Below, piece after piece: positions 48,740-59,211 of a DNA stretch of 64,000 nucleotides. This DNA comes from Peptostreptococcaceae bacterium (lineage in GTDB: Bacteria; Bacillota; Clostridia; Peptostreptococcales; Peptostreptococcaceae), in NCBI GenBank assembly GCA_025210335.1, contig JAOARY010000007.1:26064-90063 (forward strand). Direction: 5' to 3'. The position numbers were made by a program, and so were the translations under genes. The notes under the pieces were generated by a model that worked only from the letters and a program-made list of their open reading frames with translations, was not told where the DNA came from and did not search any database. Positions within the stretch are counted from its first letter, which is position 1. The number at the start of each line of letters is the position of its first letter.

Positions 48740-49228
48740 ATGAATTATTATGGAAAAAACTCATTAACAGCTTTACTCAAAATAGTTTTAAATATCTTAT
48801 TAATAATAGGTATTGGATTATTTGTTTATCTTTCAGTAAATTTATTATCAAACCAAGGAAATTATACATTGAACAAATATATAGTCTTTTCTTTATTTAC
48901 AATAGGAAGCATATCCTTGATGTTTATAATACTTAATTTAAGAAAAATATTAGATTCTTTGATACATGAAAATCCATTTATAATCGATAATGTTAAAAGA
49001 TTAAAAAAAATAGCTTTTGAATGCTTTATTATTACCTTTTGTTATATTACTAATTTCATAATAAATCTAAATTACAAAGACTTTGAATTCGTATCAATAG
49101 ATGCAAAAGGAATTCATACAGATATGGAATTTTTAATCTTTTTATTTTCAGGTTGTTTTATATTAGTATTATCTAATATATTTGAACATGCTGTTTTGGT
49201 TAAGGAAGAAAATGATTTGACAATATAA
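48740..49228 (+). CDS. DUF2975 membrane protein
   Basis: A 162-residue protein with four hydrophobic helices (about 15-38, 52-72, 95-115, 135-155), fitting DUF2975. These proteins are usually paired with a small XRE-type repressor, as here. ATG 48740, 11 bases from GGAG, is preferred to GTG 48731, which nearly touches the ribosome site. Function unknown; membrane-linked sensing together with the regulator is proposed for such pairs. Confidence 0.75.
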   Translation: MNYYGKNSLTALLKIVLNILLIIGIGLFVYLSVNLLSNQGNYTLNKYIVFSLFTIGSISLMFIILNLRKILDSLIHENPFIIDNVKRLKKIAFECFIITFCYITNFIINLNYKDFEFVSIDAKGIHTDMEFLIFLFSGCFILVLSNIFEHAVLVKEENDLTI

Positions 49229-49245
49229 TAATAAAGGAGATTTTT

Positions 49246-49467
49246 ATGAGTATAGTAATAAATTTAGATGTGATGATGGCAAAAAGAAAAATATCATTAA
49301 CAAAACTTGCAAGTAAAGTTGGAATTACAAAAGCTAATCTATCTATATTAAAAAATAGCAAAGCTAAAGCTATTCGATTTTCAACCTTAGAAGCAATATG
49401 CAAAGAATTAGATTGTCAACCAGGGGATATATTAGAATTTGTTGATGACAAAAAAGAAGAAAATTAA
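49246..49467 (+). CDS. XRE/Cro-family helix-turn-helix regulator (YozG-like)
   Basis: A 73-residue single-domain repressor with a clear helix-turn-helix (LTKLASKVGITKANLSILKNSK) and the YozG-type ending ELDCQPGDILEFV. It follows DUF2975 by 17 bases behind AAAGGAG and precedes the DUF4173 gene, so it probably controls this small operon. Confidence 0.88.
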   Translation: MSIVINLDVMMAKRKISLTKLASKVGITKANLSILKNSKAKAIRFSTLEAICKELDCQPGDILEFVDDKKEEN

Positions 49468-49524
49468 AAATAATAATAACAAAAAAATATAAATAAAAAA
49501 TATATAATTTAAAAGAGGTGTATT

Positions 49525-51024
49525 ATGGATAATAAGAATAATTTTAGTTTTTCAATAAATGACAAAAAAAAAATAATACTAATTTCCTTAACTCTAGGAA
49601 TTATTTTTCGTTATTTCTTTTTACATAATTACTTAGGAATTTCTATACCTATATTTATTGGAATTACTATTATATCAATTCATTTTATTTTTCCTAAGTT
49701 TTATATTAATTTAAAAAATAATTTAGATCATTTAATATTTTCAATACCAATAATAACATTATCATTAACATTTGCTATATATAACAATATATATCTAAAA
49801 TTTTATAATATTATAATTCTTATATTTCTAATTTACTCTTATTTCTTATTTATAAAAAATAAAACAAATAAATTGAATATTGAATTCTTTATAGATTTAG
49901 GCGAAAAATTTCTTGAATCCATTTTTCTTGGATTTATATATATTTTTCCTTTATTGAAAGACATATTAGAAAATAAAGATAAACAAAAGAAAAAACTTAG
50001 TTCAACAAAAAAACAAATATTTGCAGGTCTTTTAATATCTATTCCCATATTACTTATATTAATATCATTACTTACATCCGCAGATAGTATATTTTTATAC
50101 TATACACAAGAATTTTTCAATATGTTTAGTACTATAAATATTAATTTTCCTTCTGAAACATTATTTGTAATAATAATATTTGCAATTTTAATATTAGGTT
50201 TTATATTGGCTTTGGACGTAAAAGAAAATTCTAATGATAACACTTTAGACGAATTACAAAAATTAAAAGGATCAGAAATAAAAATTCCATCTATAACAAT
50301 CTCCACTATATTGATTTGTATAAATATTATTTATTTAATCTTTACAATCGTTCAATTTTCGTATTTATATGCTGGAAATACAAATCTTCCTAATAATATG
50401 AATTTCAGTGAATATGCAAGAAGAGGATTTTTTGAATTAGTATTTTTAACAATCATAAACCAATTAATACTTTTTATTTCTATGAAATATAGTGATAAAT
50501 CAAACAAAAAAATAAATACTTTACTCAATTTTTTATATAGCATTCTCATTTTATTAACTTTTAATATGTTATTTTCAGCAGCATATAAAATGAATCTATA
50601 TCAAAATGCATATGGCTTTACACGACTTAGAATAGGCGTATTTGCTTTTATTATATTATTTGCACTTATTCTTAGTATTAATTTTATTGCTATTTGGAAA
50701 AGAAATATACCAGTAGTTAAATTAATTATTATATCTATTTTTTTAGTATATATTCCATTTAATTATATCAATGTAGACAAAATAATAGCTCAAAACAATA
50801 TAGAAGTATACAAAAAAACAAATATTATAGATATTAATTATCTAAAAAAATTATCTATAGATTCTCATTTAGAACTCTATAAATTGACTAAAATAAAAAA
50901 TTCATCAATAAATAATAGTATGAAAGTACATCTTCAAGTACAAAAGAAAAAATTAGAAAAAAAATATGATAATTGGTTTGAATTTAATTATTATAAATCA
51001 AAATTAATGAAACTAAATATATAA
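49525..51024 (+). CDS. DUF4173 (DUF4153-like) membrane protein
   Basis: A 499-residue protein with about 11 hydrophobic helices and a C-terminal soluble tail rich in K and N. The motif AYGFTRLRIGVFAF near residue 368 is the hallmark of DUF4173. Function unknown; members often follow a DUF2975/XRE pair in Bacillota, as here. ATG 49525 has AGAGGTG. Confidence 0.8.
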   Translation: MDNKNNFSFSINDKKKIILISLTLGIIFRYFFLHNYLGISIPIFIGITIISIHFIFPKFYINLKNNLDHLIFSIPIITLSLTFAIYNNIYLKFYNIIILIFLIYSYFLFIKNKTNKLNIEFFIDLGEKFLESIFLGFIYIFPLLKDILENKDKQKKKLSSTKKQIFAGLLISIPILLILISLLTSADSIFLYYTQEFFNMFSTININFPSETLFVIIIFAILILGFILALDVKENSNDNTLDELQKLKGSEIKIPSITISTILICINIIYLIFTIVQFSYLYAGNTNLPNNMNFSEYARRGFFELVFLTIINQLILFISMKYSDKSNKKINTLLNFLYSILILLTFNMLFSAAYKMNLYQNAYGFTRLRIGVFAFIILFALILSINFIAIWKRNIPVVKLIIISIFLVYIPFNYINVDKIIAQNNIEVYKKTNIIDINYLKKLSIDSHLELYKLTKIKNSSINNSMKVHLQVQKKKLEKKYDNWFEFNYYKSKLMKLNI

Positions 51025-51076
51025 ACAAATTTTTTAATATAATTTTAAACTTCGCAAAAAATACTATTGAATTATG

Positions 51077-51128
51077 GAAACAAAAAAGAACTGTTATATA
51101 AAGAAAATATAGCAGTTCTTTTTGTTTC
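51077..51128. terminator. Bidirectional terminator
   Basis: Arms GAAACAAAAAAGAACTG (51077-51093) and CAGTTCTTTTTGTTTC (51113-51128) pair almost fully. They lie between the convergent DUF4173 and SulP genes, with A and T runs inside the arms serving both strands. Confidence 0.88.
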
Positions 51129-51148
51129 ATTTAATCAATTGTTTTTCA

Positions 51149-52813
51149 TTATTTATTTAATTCTTCTAATACTGTATCTATATTATCATAAAAATTAGCT
51201 TGACCTATTTGCTCGTATAAACTAGCTTTTTTAAGAGCTATTCTAGGCTGTCTTTGAAGACCAGTTATTTTTATATTTATTTTTTCATTTTTGCATATAT
51301 TAATCAGTACCTTAAATGCATTTATTGCTGTAGCATCCATAGATGGTACATTTCTCATTCTAAAAACTATTACATTAGTCTCTAAAGAAAGAGCTTTTAT
51401 TACATCCAAGAATTTATCCGCAGCTCCAAAGAAAAATGGTCCATTTATTTCATAAACCAACATATCTTTTGGTAATTTTAATTTATTGCTTTCTTTTTCA
51501 AAATCAAAACTACTCTCATCTAATTCTTCAGAAGCATCCATCATAACTTCATCAATCGAAGTGACATCAGCCATTCTCTTCATAAATAATAGTGATGCTA
51601 ATATAATACCTATTTCAATAGCCTTAACCAAATCAATAAGCACAGTTATAAAGAATGTGACTAATAAAACAGCTATATCACTCTTTGGCGATTTAAATAA
51701 TTCCTTAAATTCTCTCCATTCACTCATATTGTATGATACTACTATTAAAATAGCTGCTAATGAAGCTAATGGTACAGCCTTTGCAAAAGGCATAAATACA
51801 ACCATTATTAACAGTAATGTAATTGCATGTACAATTCCAGCAACAGGAGTTCTCCCACCATTTTTTATATTAGCAACAGTCCTAGCAATAGCTCCAGTTG
51901 CAGGTATTCCTCCAAATAATCCAGAACCAATATTTGCAATACCTTGTGCTACAAGTTCCATATTAGATCTATGTTTTGATCCAATCATTCCATCAGAAAC
52001 AACTGCTGATAATAAAGATTCTATAGATCCCAATATAGCGATTGTAAATGCAGGCCCTATAAGTAAGCTTATCTTTTCCATACTAAAAGCAGGAATCTTT
52101 GGCATTGGAAGTGCTGATGAAAGTTCATTAAATTTAGAACCAATAGTAGCAACTTCAAGACCCATAATCTTAACAATCAAACTAGTTACAATAAGAGCTA
52201 TTAATGCACCTGGTATCTTATCATTAATTTTAGGCCATAAAATTATAATAATAAGTGCTATTAAACCAATTACTGTAGTTTCTAAATTAATAGTATGTAA
52301 ATTTGATAGATATAATTTCCACTTAGGTATAAATTCAGCTGGTACATTTGATAATTTAAGTCCAAAAAAATCTTTTATTTGAGAAGAAAAAATAGTAAGT
52401 GCTATACCACTTGTAAAACCTGTAGTTATAGGATATGGTATAAATTTTATAACACTACCTAATTTTAAAAGACCCATAAAAATCATAATAATTCCAGCCA
52501 TTATAGTAGCCATTATAAGTCCATCAATTCCAAATTTGGCGACTATTCCGTAGACAATTACCATAAATGCACCTGTAGGTCCACCTATTTGAACTCTACT
52601 TCCACCAAAAAGTGAAATTAAAAAACCTGCAATTATTGCAGTATGTAAACCTCTTTCCGGATTAACTCCAGAAGCTATTGCAAGTGCTATTGATAATGGC
52701 AAAGCAATAATTGCCACTATAATACCTGCGATTAAATCTTTCATAAATTGTTCCTTTGTATATGTCTTTAACAAAGAAAACAATTTAGGTTTTAATAAAG
52801 ACAAAGAAAACAT
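51149..52813 (-). CDS. SulP family anion transporter with STAS domain
   Basis: A 554-residue SulP/SLC26 protein: N-terminal DLIAGIIVAIIALPLSIALAIASG and GGSRVQIGGPTGAFMV, about 12 helices, and a cytoplasmic STAS domain (about 440-554, with FRMRNVPSMDATAINAFKVL). Bacterial members carry sulfate, bicarbonate, dicarboxylates or other anions. No carbonic anhydrase or sulfate gene is adjacent to settle the substrate. The ATG at 52813 has AAGGAGATG. Confidence 0.9.
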   Translation of the reverse strand: MFSLSLLKPKLFSLLKTYTKEQFMKDLIAGIIVAIIALPLSIALAIASGVNPERGLHTAIIAGFLISLFGGSRVQIGGPTGAFMVIVYGIVAKFGIDGLIMATIMAGIIMIFMGLLKLGSVIKFIPYPITTGFTSGIALTIFSSQIKDFFGLKLSNVPAEFIPKWKLYLSNLHTINLETTVIGLIALIIIILWPKINDKIPGALIALIVTSLIVKIMGLEVATIGSKFNELSSALPMPKIPAFSMEKISLLIGPAFTIAILGSIESLLSAVVSDGMIGSKHRSNMELVAQGIANIGSGLFGGIPATGAIARTVANIKNGGRTPVAGIVHAITLLLIMVVFMPFAKAVPLASLAAILIVVSYNMSEWREFKELFKSPKSDIAVLLVTFFITVLIDLVKAIEIGIILASLLFMKRMADVTSIDEVMMDASEELDESSFDFEKESNKLKLPKDMLVYEINGPFFFGAADKFLDVIKALSLETNVIVFRMRNVPSMDATAINAFKVLINICKNEKINIKITGLQRQPRIALKKASLYEQIGQANFYDNIDTVLEELNK

Positions 52814-53007
52814 CTCCTTATTTAATATAAATTTTTGTGTACAACTTCAATAGTCTAAACTTTTTTTTTGAAAAAATCAATAGCTTTTTTAATATTTATA
52901 AATCTTTTTTAATATTTATTACTTTTAGCTCTATTTTTATTTTTTTCTTTAATCTATTGAAATTGCTTAATATTCACTTTTACTTTTTTTTCTTTTTTCA
53001 AATAAAA

Positions 53008-53047
53008 ATAAGATGTATTTTGTATATTTATACACAATACATCTTAT
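53008..53047 (-). terminator. Terminator of the SsuABC-like operon
   Basis: A 12-base perfect stem (53008-53019 / 53036-53047) extended by three further pairs. On the minus strand a T-rich stretch follows. The 52814-53007 interval is T-rich low complexity and shows no gene. Confidence 0.75.
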
Positions 53048-53076
53048 CAATCACTATTTCACTATATAGTATGTTT

Positions 53077-53892
53077 TTACTTATATTTACTTAATGGTAT
53101 TTTTATAAAAATACTAAAAAATTTATCTATAATTTTTTCAATTATATATACCGAAACTACAATTATTATTATCCAAGCAAAAACACCCGCAGTATCTAAG
53201 TTTATTTTTTGCAAATATAAGCTGCTTCCAATTGCAAAATTAGGCTGGCTTAAAACTTCTGCTGCAACCATTACCTTTAAATTAAGACCAAAGCTTGTTT
53301 TTAGAGTATTTTTTATACTTGGCATAATACTCGGTATATAAATCAACCTAATCTTCTTTAATAAATTAAAATTATAAACTCTACTAACATCCAATAACTT
53401 ATCATCAACACCATAAAAAGCATTTAACAAATTAGTATATATTATAGGATATATAACCATAAAGCATACAAAAATAGGTGCTTTATACGCTGTAGTCCAT
53501 ATTAGTACTAAAAGTATTATAGCCATAGTCGGTACAGATCTAAAAAAAACGATTATTGGATTTATTAAATCTTTAAAAACTTCAAATTTACTTGATATAA
53601 ATGACGTTGTAAAAGCAAAAATAAAAGCTATAACAAAGCTTATCAAAGTTCTTTCATAAGTACCCTTACATATTTGTATAAAATCTTTAGCTCTTATGAA
53701 TTCTATCAATTTATTATAAACTGATATAGGTCTCGGTATTATAAGCTCATTTGATAAATAATTTGATATAAAATACCAAATAATAAATATACAAATAATA
53801 TATACAAATACAAAAAATTGTTTTTTAATATATTTTTCATAAAAGCTAAGATTACTATTATCTTTATTTAACATCTTCATAATAGAAATCAT
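53077..53892 (-). CDS. SsuC/TauC-type ABC importer permease
   Basis: A 271-residue permease with six helices. The cytoplasmic coupling loop region (FGVDDKLLDVSRVYNFNLLKKIRLIYIPSIMPSIK) has the EAA-type pattern of nitrate/sulfonate/taurine importers. It overlaps the binding-protein gene by 29 bases. Last gene of the ATPase, binding protein, permease operon. Confidence 0.9.
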   Translation of the reverse strand: MISIMKMLNKDNSNLSFYEKYIKKQFFVFVYIICIFIIWYFISNYLSNELIIPRPISVYNKLIEFIRAKDFIQICKGTYERTLISFVIAFIFAFTTSFISSKFEVFKDLINPIIVFFRSVPTMAIILLVLIWTTAYKAPIFVCFMVIYPIIYTNLLNAFYGVDDKLLDVSRVYNFNLLKKIRLIYIPSIMPSIKNTLKTSFGLNLKVMVAAEVLSQPNFAIGSSLYLQKINLDTAGVFAWIIIIVVSVYIIEKIIDKFFSIFIKIPLSKYK

Positions 53893-54868
53893 CTTTAGGA
53901 AGATTTCCTCCTACGCTCTCCTTAGAAAAATCATAAAGTATAGTCAAATAATCATTTAGACTATCCTTTATATCTTTTGCATAATAAAAATTCATAGGAA
54001 TTCTATCCAAACTCTTAATTATTATATTCTCATTTATTCCTATTTCAAATTCTTTAGCCAAATCCTTAACTTCTAATTTATTCTCATTCATATAAGAAAT
54101 TGATTCTTTATAGTTTTTAAAAAATTCATTCATAAAATCTTTATCTTTTAATATATCTCCTCTAGCAATTATTGATACTTGAGGATAACCAATTCTATTT
54201 TGCTTATTTCCAAACTCACTTTGGAAATCAAGTATTATATTAGTCTCCTTTTTCGCCATTACGGTACTTAACATTGGTTCTGGCATAAGTGCTATTTTAG
54301 CCTTTCCTGATATATAAGAAGGTACTAATTCTGTTGCACCTGAAAGATAAGTTATATTTACATCTTTATCTGGGTCTATCTCATTTTGTTTCAATACATA
54401 TCTTAACAATATGTCTGGAGTAAGTCCCTTTCCTATAGCATATATATCTTTACCTTTTAACTTATTTATATCATCCATTTTTTCATCTGAAACTAAGTAA
54501 AGAACACCCCATACACTACTTCCTACTAATTTATAATCCAAACCTTTGTTGTATAATTTTGATGCCAAATTTGTTGGTACTATAGCAATATCAGCCTCTT
54601 TAGACACTAATTTGGATACTAACAAATCAGTAGTTTTTAACATATTATAATTAATCTTTGTATCCATTATTTTTTCATTATCTTTTCTAAATTTTAATGT
54701 AGTTATTGCAGGAGCTCCCGCAGGATAAATAAAATTCACTTCTTTAATCATTGTTTCATTTTCCATATTTGTTTCATTTTCTTTACTATCTTTTTTTTCT
54801 ACATTATTGCAAGATACTAATACCAAAGAAAAAATTAAACATAAAACCAAAATCAATCTTTTTCTCAT
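53864..54868 (-). CDS. Lipoprotein substrate-binding protein, NitT/TauT-type
   Basis: A 334-residue ABC binding protein. The signal peptide ends in the lipobox LVSC (cysteine at 20), so it is anchored to the outer face of the membrane. The body has the NMT1/SsuA-like pattern (FIYPAGAPAITTLKF, DIAIVPTNLASKLY, LKGKDIYAIGKG, KIALMPEPMLSTVM). Ligands in this family include alkanesulfonates, nitrate, bicarbonate and thiamine precursors; none can be chosen from sequence. ATG 54868 has AAGGGG. Confidence 0.88.
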   Translation of the reverse strand: MRKRLILVLCLIFSLVLVSCNNVEKKDSKENETNMENETMIKEVNFIYPAGAPAITTLKFRKDNEKIMDTKINYNMLKTTDLLVSKLVSKEADIAIVPTNLASKLYNKGLDYKLVGSSVWGVLYLVSDEKMDDINKLKGKDIYAIGKGLTPDILLRYVLKQNEIDPDKDVNITYLSGATELVPSYISGKAKIALMPEPMLSTVMAKKETNIILDFQSEFGNKQNRIGYPQVSIIARGDILKDKDFMNEFFKNYKESISYMNENKLEVKDLAKEFEIGINENIIIKSLDRIPMNFYYAKDIKDSLNDYLTILYDFSKESVGGNLPKDDFYYEDVK

Positions 54869-54934
54869 AATAATCCCCTTTCTATTTTTATATTAACGAG
54901 TATATTATACCCATTTATTAATAATATTTTTTTA

Positions 54935-55639
54935 CTAATTTATCAAAAATTCAATGATTTCATTTCTCATATCGGTTAGATACTTATCATTTAATTTTCT
55001 ATTACTTCTCTTTTCATCAATTTTAAAAATATTTAATATCTTATTAGAACTATCTTTTGATAAAACAGCAACTCTATCACATAAAAGAAGTGCTTCTTCT
55101 ATTTCATGTGTTACAAATACTATAGATAGTTTATTTTTATCCCATAATTTTAAAAGCGATTTAATCATATCAATTTTTAATTTATAGTCCAAAGATTTAA
55201 AAGGTTCATCCATAAGCATCAAATCTGCATCATAATTAAACGCCCTTCCTATTGAACAACGCTTTTTCATACCTCCACTAAGTTCATGTGGATAATTGTC
55301 TTTGAATTTATAAAGACCCATAGAATCTATTATTTTAAGGACATCTTCTTTTGGATTCTGCTCATTTACTATACTTATGTTCTCATATAAAGTTTTCCAT
55401 GGAAGTAACCTATTTTCTTGAAATACATAACTAGTTTTCTTGCTTGAATTTAATATTATTCCTTCATCAATATCCAAAGTATTCGATATTATATTTAATA
55501 ATGTCGATTTTCCACAGCCAGAAGACCCCAGCAAACCAAAAATTTCTCCTCTTTTTATATCCAAAGAAAAATCATTAAAAACCTTATGTGAATTATACAT
55601 TTTACTCATATTTTTTATAGATATAATTATTTTGAACAC
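54935..55639 (-). CDS. SsuB/TauB-type ABC importer ATPase
   Basis: A 234-residue ATPase: Walker A GSSGCGKS, signature LSGGMKKR, Walker B LMLMDEPFKSLD and the H-loop THEIEEA. The last motif is typical of SsuB/TauB/NrtD. The start is uncertain. GTG 55639 overlaps the only ribosome-like AGTAGGTG, while the next ATG (55609) would remove the first strand. An unusual ATT or ATA start a few codons in is possible. First gene of its operon. Confidence 0.9.
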   Translation of the reverse strand: MFKIIISIKNMSKMYNSHKVFNDFSLDIKRGEIFGLLGSSGCGKSTLLNIISNTLDIDEGIILNSSKKTSYVFQENRLLPWKTLYENISIVNEQNPKEDVLKIIDSMGLYKFKDNYPHELSGGMKKRCSIGRAFNYDADLMLMDEPFKSLDYKLKIDMIKSLLKLWDKNKLSIVFVTHEIEEALLLCDRVAVLSKDSSNKILNIFKIDEKRSNRKLNDKYLTDMRNEIIEFLIN

Positions 55640-55740
55640 CTACTTTTATAGTCTTTAATATTTTAACTAATAATTTTGATACAATATATCCAATTAATTT
55701 TAACTTTCACTATCAATTATACTATATCGCAATTAATATT

Positions 55741-55795
55741 TTAAATAAAAAAAGAAAATTATCCAAAATCATAATTTTTTTAGATAATTTTCTTT
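55741..55795 (-). terminator. Terminator of the chemotaxis receptor gene; shared repeat
   Basis: A 13-base perfect stem (55751-55763 / 55783-55795); on the minus strand a T-rich tract follows. Bases 55765-55789 match 10931-10956, in the FNT terminator, at 25 of 26 positions. Confidence 0.85.
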
Positions 55796-55819
55796 AAATT
55801 TTTAATATTAATAATCCAT

Positions 55820-58129
55820 TTAATTTAACTTCAACTTAGATTTTGTTTTTATCAATTTTAGATCTTTATTTATTTTTTCAACCTTATGTCTTAATTCTTC
55901 ACTAGCATCCTTACTTTGTAAAGACATATCTTTATTGTCTAATATAATCTGATAAATATCATCAATATCAGTTTTAATATCAACAAGTATAGCATTTTCG
56001 TTCTCAAAATCTTTTATCATATCATATATCAAGTCTTTTGTCTTTATATTTCCATCTGATATGTCATTCATAGAAGATGATGCTTGTATTGATAATTCAT
56101 AACCATAATCAACCTTTTCTAAAGTATTTTCTATTAGTTTTTCAGTATCACTTGAAGCTTTAGAACTTCTATTAGCAAGATTTCTAACCTCTTGTGCAAC
56201 AACAGCAAATCCCTTACCATTTTGCCCTGCTCTTGCTGCTTCAACAGATGCATTTAAAGCCAAAAAGTTTGTTTGGAATGATATTTCATTTATTACTTTT
56301 ATAATTTTTGATATATTCGATGATGCTTCTTTAATATCATCCATAGCAGCAATCATCTTAGACATCTTATCTTTACCATCTTTGGTACTTTCAATAGATT
56401 TATTAGATATACATTCAACCTCACTTACAGTTTTATTAGTTGACTCAATTCCATCAACAATAAAATCTACATTTTCCTTTAGATTAAGTACTTTACTTGC
56501 TTGTATATCTGAACTAGCAGATACATTTTGAGCTAAATCAAGTACATTAAAAGATAAATCACTTAAATCATTCATAGACAGTTTTATTTTTTTGAATATG
56601 TCATTCAAATTGTTGATTATTGATTCCAAATAGTCTCCAACTTTTTTAAAATCACCCTTAAATTCAAATTCTATTTCAACATCAAAATCTCTTTTTGATA
56701 TACAGTCCAATACATTTCCCATTTCATATATATAAGAATTCAAATTATCTATAGTTTTATTAAGATCACCTTTTATTATCTTATAATCACCCAAATATTC
56801 TCCTATCATATGATAATTTAATTCCCCATCTGATAATTTATTTAAGACCTTACTTGACTCTTTTATAGGTTCAACTATAACCTCCATTATATTATTAATA
56901 CTTTTTATTAATCTTTTATACTCACCTTTATGTCTATTTGTATCTATTCTAGCTTCTAGATTACCTTGTACAACATTATCAATCAAATAATTAGTGTCTT
57001 TTATCATATAATTTATAGATTTTATACTATTATTTAAATTATTTTTTATATTATTAAATTCACCATGATATTCGTCTTCTATCAATTTCGGAATATCACC
57101 TTTTCCTATCTTATCTAAATATGACTGTGTTAATTTTATAGGTTTTGTAAAACTATCAACCAAATTATTTATATTATTAATTAAAATTTTCCAAATCCCT
57201 TCAAATTCATTTACATCAGCTCTAGAATTTAATATTCCATTATCAATATCTTTTGATAATCTTTTTATTTCAAAATTTATATTATTTAAATAATTTTTAA
57301 GATCTAAAATTTTGATATTTATAATATCAAATTCACTTCTTACTTCTATTCCAAAATTTAAATTTCCATTTAATATATTAATCATAGCACTTTTTTGTTT
57401 TTGAAGATTTTCAGACATAGTATTAAAAGCCTTTGACATCTTTCCTACTTCACCATCTTCAAAATTCATCTTAATATTTATATTACCTTTTGATAATTCT
57501 TGCATTGATTTTGTAACTGTTCTAATTGGTTTTATAAGTTTTTTATTACTATAAATAAATGCTATTAACGATGTTATTAAACCTAAAAAAATCATTATAT
57601 ATATATTTGTTTTAAAATTCTCTATTTTTAAATCATAACTAGCCTGATACATCTGAACATATTTATTTATTTTATTTTTTACATCCATTGCGTTTGCTAA
57701 AACATACTCCTTGTGATCATCAATATTTAATCCATCCATCAAATTAGTAACAGCAAAAACATAATTATCAACATCTTTTTTTATCAATCTTATATATTCC
57801 ACAATCTTATAGTTTTTATTTTTATGCAAATTAAGATCTTTATCTCCATCTATAAGAGCTTGATTTATTTTTTTATATAATTCAAGTTCTTTTAATATAA
57901 GTTCTCTTAAACCCTCTTCATTTTCTAATTCATTTTCTTTTGCAGACACATATTGCTGAACATAATTTGAAATCAACATAGTCCTCATTCTTTGACTTCC
58001 AGCTAAATTTATAGCTACCCCATCGTCTGATAATCTATCAAAAACTAAAAAAGAATTTATAACAATACTTACAAAAGGTAATGATACCAATAGCAATATT
58101 AATATGACTTTATTTTTTAAACTACTCAT
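55820..58129 (-). CDS. Methyl-accepting chemotaxis protein with PilJ-type sensor and serial HAMP-like modules
   Basis: A 769-residue receptor. TM1 (about 8-28) and TM2 (about 174-194) flank a PilJ/NarX-type extracellular domain with [20 protein letters not shown]. After TM2 comes HAMP (about 198-245), then at least four more HAMP-like repeats to about 515, each with a G-(D/N/E)-L/I core ([40 protein letters not shown]). The signalling tip is intact: [23 protein letters not shown]. No che gene is in view. ATG 58129. Confidence 0.9.
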   Translation of the reverse strand: MSSLKNKVILILLLVSLPFVSIVINSFLVFDRLSDDGVAINLAGSQRMRTMLISNYVQQYVSAKENELENEEGLRELILKELELYKKINQALIDGDKDLNLHKNKNYKIVEYIRLIKKDVDNYVFAVTNLMDGLNIDDHKEYVLANAMDVKNKINKYVQMYQASYDLKIENFKTNIYIMIFLGLITSLIAFIYSNKKLIKPIRTVTKSMQELSKGNINIKMNFEDGEVGKMSKAFNTMSENLQKQKSAMINILNGNLNFGIEVRSEFDIINIKILDLKNYLNNINFEIKRLSKDIDNGILNSRADVNEFEGIWKILINNINNLVDSFTKPIKLTQSYLDKIGKGDIPKLIEDEYHGEFNNIKNNLNNSIKSINYMIKDTNYLIDNVVQGNLEARIDTNRHKGEYKRLIKSINNIMEVIVEPIKESSKVLNKLSDGELNYHMIGEYLGDYKIIKGDLNKTIDNLNSYIYEMGNVLDCISKRDFDVEIEFEFKGDFKKVGDYLESIINNLNDIFKKIKLSMNDLSDLSFNVLDLAQNVSASSDIQASKVLNLKENVDFIVDGIESTNKTVSEVECISNKSIESTKDGKDKMSKMIAAMDDIKEASSNISKIIKVINEISFQTNFLALNASVEAARAGQNGKGFAVVAQEVRNLANRSSKASSDTEKLIENTLEKVDYGYELSIQASSSMNDISDGNIKTKDLIYDMIKDFENENAILVDIKTDIDDIYQIILDNKDMSLQSKDASEELRHKVEKINKDLKLIKTKSKLKLN

Positions 58130-58567
58130 AATACAACCTCCATGAAAAATTTTTATACATTGTATTTTATTACCCTTTTATCTAATTTTTATACATATTC
58201 TACATGTAGTTTTTTTAATCTTAATTTACAATAAATAATAATTTATGCAAAAAGAATGCATATTCATGTTATTGCCAATAAAATACTCAATTAAATTTTT
58301 TTTTAAAAAGGGTTAAAAGAGGGGTTGTATTTTAAATTTATAGTCTATAATGATTATTTTTGTTAATGATTAATTAGTTAATATGCATTATCTTGCAATT
58401 AGTATCTCCTTTTTCAAATAATATAATATACAATAATTATTGAGTATATTTTTTTATTTTTATTGCTTTTATTAATATCATTAAAAATTTTCTTTTTGAA
58501 TTTTTAATCCATATTTTTATAAAAACGAACAAATTAATGAATGTGGATATTTTTTAACTATTAAGAG
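58130..58567. other. Divergent intergenic region
   Basis: About 440 AT-rich bases between the chemotaxis receptor (minus) and the hypothetical protein (plus). No sigma-28 type box and no cyclic-di-GMP riboswitch motif were seen. Promoters for both genes must lie here, but none is convincing. Confidence 0.5.
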
Positions 58568-58576
58568 GTGATCATA

Positions 58577-58996
58577 TTGGAATTAAGAGAAAAGTTAGAC
58601 TTTAAAATAACAGTAGGTATAAAAGCAAACGATAAATTTAATTGGTATCACACAAAATCCAAAATATGGATTTTGAATATTGTTAAATTCGGGAGTTACT
58701 GCTTGGATTATGGCTATGATTTTGATTTGAGGGATCAAATGATTGAACGCTTTAATATAGATATTGTAAACATATATAAAATAAATGAATATCTATCAAA
58801 TTTAAAGGAATACATAATAACAGAAGAACAATTAAATGCTATTGATCATATAAAACCTGATGTTTATTTTGATTTTGATAGCAAAACTATCTACATGAAT
58901 AACAAGGAACTACTTTGTCTTTATAATTTTTTACCTATAGAATGGTCTTATACAGAAGAAAATCCTATCAAACACATACCAAAGCAGTACTTATAA
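58577..58996 (+). CDS. Hypothetical protein, 139 residues
   Basis: A small acidic soluble protein rich in aromatic residues (FNWYHTKSKIW, YCLDYGYDFDLRD, IEWSYTEENP). No family, signal peptide or helix-turn-helix recognised. The TTG at 58577 is 8 bases from AAGAGG; an in-frame GTG at 58568 overlaps that ribosome site and is rejected. Good codon pattern, a ribosome site and a terminator of its own support a real gene. Confidence 0.6.
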   Translation: MELREKLDFKITVGIKANDKFNWYHTKSKIWILNIVKFGSYCLDYGYDFDLRDQMIERFNIDIVNIYKINEYLSNLKEYIITEEQLNAIDHIKPDVYFDFDSKTIYMNNKELLCLYNFLPIEWSYTEENPIKHIPKQYL

Positions 58997-59022
58997 ATTA
59001 TTAGATTCAAATATACTTAAAG

Positions 59023-59068
59023 AAAGATCTTAAAATAATCAAATAAATTATTTTAAGATCTTTTTAAT
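59023..59068 (+). terminator. Terminator after the hypothetical gene
   Basis: A perfect 17-base stem (59023-59039 / 59047-59063) with a 7-base loop, followed by a short T-rich stretch. Confidence 0.9.
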
Positions 59069-59211
59069 TATAAATATTTATAATTATGTCACTTTTGATT
59101 CTAAACTTTAAATATTCATTATATATTTGTCAACTTTAATGTCTATCTATTTCTTCGTACTTAAAATAATATTTAATGTAGAATAATATTAATTTAGAAG
59201 GAGTTTTTCGA

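Noticed and set aside
51486..52382. A 298-codon plus-strand open frame
   Set aside because: It is antisense to the SulP gene, whose helices, STAS domain and start all fit; the antisense product is low-complexity Ser/Ile/Asn and has no family look.
52837..53094. Plus-strand phenylalanine-rich frame of 85 codons
   Set aside because: T-rich low-complexity DNA overlapping the SsuC terminator; no ribosome site.
58130..58567. A cyclic-di-GMP riboswitch or sigma-28 promoter before the chemotaxis receptor
   Set aside because: Neither the GEMM core nor a sigma-28 type -10 box was found.
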